Assembly (NCBI RefSeq): GCF_013408305.1
Contig: NZ_JACBZS010000001.1
Span: forward strand, 806,001-870,000
Direction: 5' to 3'
From: Naumannella cuiyingiana
GTDB lineage: Bacteria > Actinomycetota > Actinomycetes > Propionibacteriales > Propionibacteriaceae
Length of the DNA stretch: 64,000 bases
Shown: one piece after another, positions 60,886 to 64,000 of the stretch
Layout of the letters: every line of letters starts with the position of its first letter
Numbering within the stretch: the stretch's first letter is position 1
Notes under the pieces: model-generated
Database searches by the model: none
Seen by the model: only the letters and a program-made list of their open reading frames with translations
Told to the model about the DNA's origin: nothing
Position numbers and translations under genes: made by a program

Positions 60886-62258
60886 GCGTGCAGGAGCTGC
60901 ACGGCTTCGGCCGGGCGATGCGCACCCGCGGGCTGGTCCGCCCGGTGCGGACCGTCGACGACGCCGTCGAGGCGGTACGCGAGGCCTCCGCGCGGGCCGG
61001 CGAACCGGGCGCGCGGGGGCTGATCGCGCGCGGGTTGGGCTCGTCCTACGGCGACCCGGCGCAGAACTCGGGCGGGCTGACGCTGGATCTGACCCAGCTC
61101 AACCAGATCCTCTCGCTGGACGCGGAGGCCGAGCCGCCGCTCGCCGTGGTCGAGGCCGGCGTCTCGCTGGACCAGTTGATGCGGGCGGCACTCCCGCTCG
61201 GGCTGTGGGTGCCGGTCCTGCCCGGGACCCGGCAGGTGACCATCGGCGGCGCGATCGCCGCCGACGTGCACGGCAAGAACCACCACAAGCAGGGCTCCTT
61301 CGGCAATCACGTGCGCAGCCTGGACCTGCTCACCGCCGACGGCGAGATCCGCACGCTGACCCCGGACGGCGAGGGCTCGGCCGAGTTCTGGGCGACGGTC
61401 GGCGGGATGGGCCTGACCGGGATCGTGCTCCGCGCCACCATCGCGATGCAGCGCTGCGAGACTGGCTACTTCACCGTCGACACCGACCGGACCGCCGATC
61501 TCGACGAGACCATCGACCTGATGACCCGCGACGACGACAACTACACCTACACGGTGTCGTGGATGGACGCGGTGACCAGCGGGCGGTCGATGGGCCGCGC
61601 GGTCTACACCCGCGGCGAGAAGGCCACCCGGTGCGAGCTGCCGGACAAGCTGCGCGGTGAGCCGCTGCGGTTCGTCGGACCGAAGCTCGGCACCGTCCCC
61701 GATGTCTTCCCCAACGGGATGCTGAACAAGATCACCGGAGCGGCGTTCAGCGAGTTCTGGTACCGCAAGGCGCCGAAGCATCGCGTCGGCGAGGTGCAGA
61801 ACATCACCCAGTTCTTCCAGCCGCTGGATGTCTTCGATCACTGGAACCGCGGCTACGGCCCGGCGGGGTTCCTGCAGTACCAGTTCCAGATCCCGTTCGA
61901 TGCCGAGGCCGCGTTCCGGCGTACCGTCGAGATGATCACGTCGTCGGGGCACATCTCCGGGCTGAACGTGCTGAAGCGATTCGGGGAGGGCAACCGCGGG
62001 CTGCTGTCCTTCCCCCGGCCCGGCTGGACGTTCACCGTCGACCTGCCGATCAGGCGCGGCCTGGACCGGCTGGTGCACGCGCTCGACCAGGTCGTGCTGG
62101 GGGCGGGTGGCCGGCTCTACCTGGCCAAGGACTCCCGGGTCGATGCCGCGACGTTCGCGCAGATGTATCCGCGACTGGACGAGTTCCGCGAGCTGCGCGC
62201 GCGGCTCGACCCGCACGGGATCTTCGTCTCCGACCAGGCCCGGCGCCTCGGTATCTGA
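60882..62258 (+). CDS. dprE1: Decaprenylphosphoryl-beta-D-ribose 2-oxidase
   Basis: FAD enzyme that oxidises the 2-OH of decaprenyl-phosphoryl ribose; with DprE2 it makes the arabinose donor for cell-wall arabinans. 458 residues: FAD domain with GLGSSYGDPAQNSGG, GTRQVTIGGAIAADVHGKNH and GNHVRSLDLLTADGEI; C-terminal part RLYLAKDSRVDAATFAQMYP. The Cys that benzothiazinones attack in M. tuberculosis (Cys387, in NICVDFPI) is Thr here (TFTVDLPI). A GTG start overlaps the ubiA stop. Confidence 0.95.
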   Translation: MSVQELHGFGRAMRTRGLVRPVRTVDDAVEAVREASARAGEPGARGLIARGLGSSYGDPAQNSGGLTLDLTQLNQILSLDAEAEPPLAVVEAGVSLDQLMRAALPLGLWVPVLPGTRQVTIGGAIAADVHGKNHHKQGSFGNHVRSLDLLTADGEIRTLTPDGEGSAEFWATVGGMGLTGIVLRATIAMQRCETGYFTVDTDRTADLDETIDLMTRDDDNYTYTVSWMDAVTSGRSMGRAVYTRGEKATRCELPDKLRGEPLRFVGPKLGTVPDVFPNGMLNKITGAAFSEFWYRKAPKHRVGEVQNITQFFQPLDVFDHWNRGYGPAGFLQYQFQIPFDAEAAFRRTVEMITSSGHISGLNVLKRFGEGNRGLLSFPRPGWTFTVDLPIRRGLDRLVHALDQVVLGAGGRLYLAKDSRVDAATFAQMYPRLDEFRELRARLDPHGIFVSDQARRLGI

Positions 62259-62285
62259 TCATGACCACCAACCGCGAGGAGAACC

Positions 62286-63041
62286 ATGATCGACGCAGTC
62301 GGTAACCCGAGGAACCTGTTGCTGGTCGGCGGCACGTCCGACATCGCGCTGGCGATCGCGCGCCGGTACGCCCAGACGTCGCGGCCGCGCGTGATCATGG
62401 CCGCTCGGCCGGGCGAGCGGCGCGAGGCGGCCGCCGCGGATCTGCGCGGGGTTGGCCTGGAGGTCACCGAGATCGACTTCAACGCCGGCGACCCCGGCTC
62501 GCCGGCGAAGGCGATCGCGGAGGCGTTCGCGCTGGGCGATGTCGACGTGGCGGTGGTGGCGTACGGTCTGCTCGGCGAGAACGAGCGCGACTGGACCGAC
62601 CCGGGCTCCGCGCGGGAGCTGGCCGACGTGAACTACGGCTCGGCCGTCGAGGTGGGCGTGTTGTTGTCGAACGCCATGAAGGCCCAGGGGCACGGAACGA
62701 TCGTGGCACTGTCGTCCGTCGCGGGCGAGCGCGCCCGGAGGTCGAACTTCGTCTACGGCTCGTCCAAGGCCGGGTTCGACGCCTTCTACACGGGACTGAC
62801 CTATGCGCTGGCCGAGCACGGGATCAAGGTGCTCGTCGTGCGGCCGGGCTTCGTGAAGTCCAAGATGACCGCGGGTCTGAAGGAGGCGCCGCTCGCGACC
62901 ACCCCGGAGGCGGTGGCCGAGCAGGTGGTCGACGGGGTGCGGGCCGGCAAGGAACAGATCTGGTCGCCGAAGCTGTTCCAGTTGGTGATGTTGGTGCTCA
63001 AGCTGGTGCCGAGGCCGATCTTCCGCAAGCTGCCGTTCTGA
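62286..63041 (+). CDS. dprE2: Decaprenylphosphoryl-2-keto-ribose reductase (SDR)
   Basis: NAD(P)H-dependent short-chain dehydrogenase completing the ribose-to-arabinose epimerisation begun by DprE1. 251 residues: cofactor loop LVGGTSDIALAIA, VVAYGLLGE, catalytic Ser in VALSSVAGERARR and YxxxK in FVYGSSKAGFDAFY, then VVRPGFVKSKMTAG. GAGGAG lies just before the ATG, 27 bp after dprE1. The C terminus is hydrophobic (LVMLVLKLVPRPIFRKLPF), as in mycobacterial DprE2. Confidence 0.94.
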   Translation: MIDAVGNPRNLLLVGGTSDIALAIARRYAQTSRPRVIMAARPGERREAAAADLRGVGLEVTEIDFNAGDPGSPAKAIAEAFALGDVDVAVVAYGLLGENERDWTDPGSARELADVNYGSAVEVGVLLSNAMKAQGHGTIVALSSVAGERARRSNFVYGSSKAGFDAFYTGLTYALAEHGIKVLVVRPGFVKSKMTAGLKEAPLATTPEAVAEQVVDGVRAGKEQIWSPKLFQLVMLVLKLVPRPIFRKLPF

Positions 63042-63055
63042 TCGTGATCTGTTGA

Positions 63056-63124
63056 TCAGGGAAATTCCTTGATCAGTTTCGCGAATCCGGCCGGATCCTC
63101 GAAGTGGAATCCGTGGCCGGTGCG
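63056..63124 (-). pseudogene. Possible C-terminal remnant of an alpha/beta hydrolase
   Basis: The minus-strand frame ends RTGHGFHFEDPAGFAKLIKE then FP and stop, the usual ending of alpha/beta hydrolases (catalytic His followed by the last helix). Upstream sequence does not continue the fold, so only about 22 codons remain. The rest of the gap to 63327 shows no gene. Confidence 0.35.
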
Positions 63125-63327
63125 CGGGGATCTGTTGGCCCGGGTGCGGGAGAGTGTGGTGGGTGGCGACGCCGAGCGGTGAGCCGGGCGCCCGTGACGC
63201 CGCGCGCGGCGTCGATTCCCAGGACAGTTGTCCACAGGTGACGACATTGGGGATCCCTTGTGGAAAAGGGCATTGCGGGCGATCTGCGCGGAGGGGAATG
63301 TCGGTGGCCATCCCTAGGCTGAGTCCC

Positions 63328-64000
63328 ATGAAGCCGGATCCCCGCGAGGTCGTCAAACGGGCGCAACAGGTGCTCGCCGACGCGCTCGCCGGCGGCGCGG
63401 TGAGCGCCGACGAGCCGACCGAGCGGCTGGCGCAACTGGAGGGTTGGCTCGCGCTGCAGGCCCGACTCGAGGCGGTGATCGCCGCCGGCGTCCGGGCGGT
63501 CGACGAGGCGGGCGACACGATGCTCGCCCACGGCGTCTCGACGCGGACCTGGCTGGCGCAGACCGGGCGGATGACCGCGGGGCAGGCTGCGGGGTTGATC
63601 AAGGACGCCCACCGCCTCGGTCGATTCGCCGGGGTCGCCGAGGCGCTCGCGGAGGCCCGGGTCGGCCCGGCGCAGGCGGGCGCCATCACCGACACCCTGG
63701 ACCGGCTGCCCGCCGGGCTGTCGCCGGCCGAGCTGGTCGCCGGCGAGGCGACCATGATCGACCACGCGGCGACCCAGCGTTTCGACCCGGCCATGTTGCG
63801 CCGGCTCGGCAACCATCTGGTGGAGATCATCGCCCCCGACGTCGCCGACGCGCACGACAGCGCCGCGTTGGAGCGCGCGGAGCGGCGGGCCCAGCAGGCA
63901 CGCTCGCTCACGTTCGCCGACGACGGGCACGGCTCGATCAGGTTCCGCGGACGGTTGCCGCAACTCGACGGCGAGGCGCTGGTAGCCGTGGTCGACGCGT
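63328..64000 (+). CDS. DUF222 domain protein (HNH endonuclease family), 3'-truncated by window edge
   Basis: Frame open from ATG 63328 to the window end (224 codons). It starts MKPDPREVVKRAQQVLADAL and continues with DUF222 features: GWLALQARLEAVIAAGVRAV, GVSTRTWLAQTGRMTAGQA, VGPAQAGAITDTLDRLPAGL and FDPAMLRRLGNHLVE. In this actinobacterial family (13E12 type) the DUF222 half is followed by an HNH nuclease motif, which would lie beyond the window. TAGGCT (63315-63320) is seven bases before the ATG, supporting this start. Confidence 0.85.
   Translation, partial: MKPDPREVVKRAQQVLADALAGGAVSADEPTERLAQLEGWLALQARLEAVIAAGVRAVDEAGDTMLAHGVSTRTWLAQTGRMTAGQAAGLIKDAHRLGRFAGVAEALAEARVGPAQAGAITDTLDRLPAGLSPAELVAGEATMIDHAATQRFDPAMLRRLGNHLVEIIAPDVADAHDSAALERAERRAQQARSLTFADDGHGSIRFRGRLPQLDGEALVAVVDA

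Overview
The window is a roughly 70% GC actinobacterial chromosome segment. The taxon is inferred from gene content: a WhiB regulator, coenzyme F420 genes, DprE1/DprE2/UbiA, the small families DUF3039, DUF3499, DUF5719 and TIGR03089, an acyl-CoA carboxylase with an epsilon subunit, and GTG-rich starts. Gene order from ahcY to maf follows, with rearrangements, the order I recall around Mycobacterium tuberculosis Rv3248c-Rv3282 (sahH, manB, DUF3499, zincin-like protein, whiB2, fbiA, fbiB, manC, LCP protein, fadE25, purE, purK, GtrA, PH protein, birA, accD5, accE5, maf). I would place it in Actinomycetes, possibly Propionibacteriales; the family is a guess.

Layout. 1-7.7 kb: end of nicotinate phosphoribosyltransferase, nicotinamidase, MalQ with an RDD membrane protein, a Ser/Thr kinase and an SF2 helicase. 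7.7-10.7 kb: an FMN riboswitch followed by ribD-ribE-ribB-ribH, each gene overlapping the next. 10.7-14.5 kb: an MFS exporter, DUF3039 and ahcY around a repeat-filled gap. 14.5-19.7 kb: VKOR, AroQ, a CDF transporter, and the mannose genes (SIS isomerase-like, Trm112, ManB) with DUF3499. 19.9-30.5 kb: a zincin-like protein, a 1235-residue membrane glycosyltransferase, WhiB, FbiA/FbiB, ManC and TIGR03089. 30.5-36.5 kb: a second repeat cluster, two divergent LCP ligases, an acyl-CoA dehydrogenase, EI24 and Nudix. 37-43.5 kb: purE and purK separated by an accessory insert with a polymorphic toxin/immunity locus. 43.5-46.9 kb: a nitrilase/MHS transporter/LysR cassette. 46.9-50.9 kb: GtrA, PH protein, BirA and propionyl-CoA carboxylase beta and epsilon. 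50.9-57.5 kb: a cupin regulator, a DUF1028 hydrolase and a peptide ABC transporter with fused ATPases. 57.6-64 kb: DUF937, Maf, UbiA-DprE1-DprE2 and the start of a DUF222/HNH protein.

Main non-genic signals. (1) More than 20 genes have a TANNNT-like -10 box 6-8 nt before the start codon, so they should be transcribed leaderless. (2) Two dispersed structured repeat families fill the gaps at 12.5-13.0, 30.5-31.0 and 48.0-48.1 kb. (3) The toxin locus has an orphan second toxin tip that has decayed, an intact second immunity gene, and a shared segment that could allow tip swapping. (4) Minisatellites of 15-24 bp sit in or beside ribE, the dpp ATPase, the glycosyltransferase and the nitrilase. (5) Two unlinked genes share an almost identical leader of about 75 bp. 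(6) TGATCA is very frequent, often through GAT CAN codon pairs.
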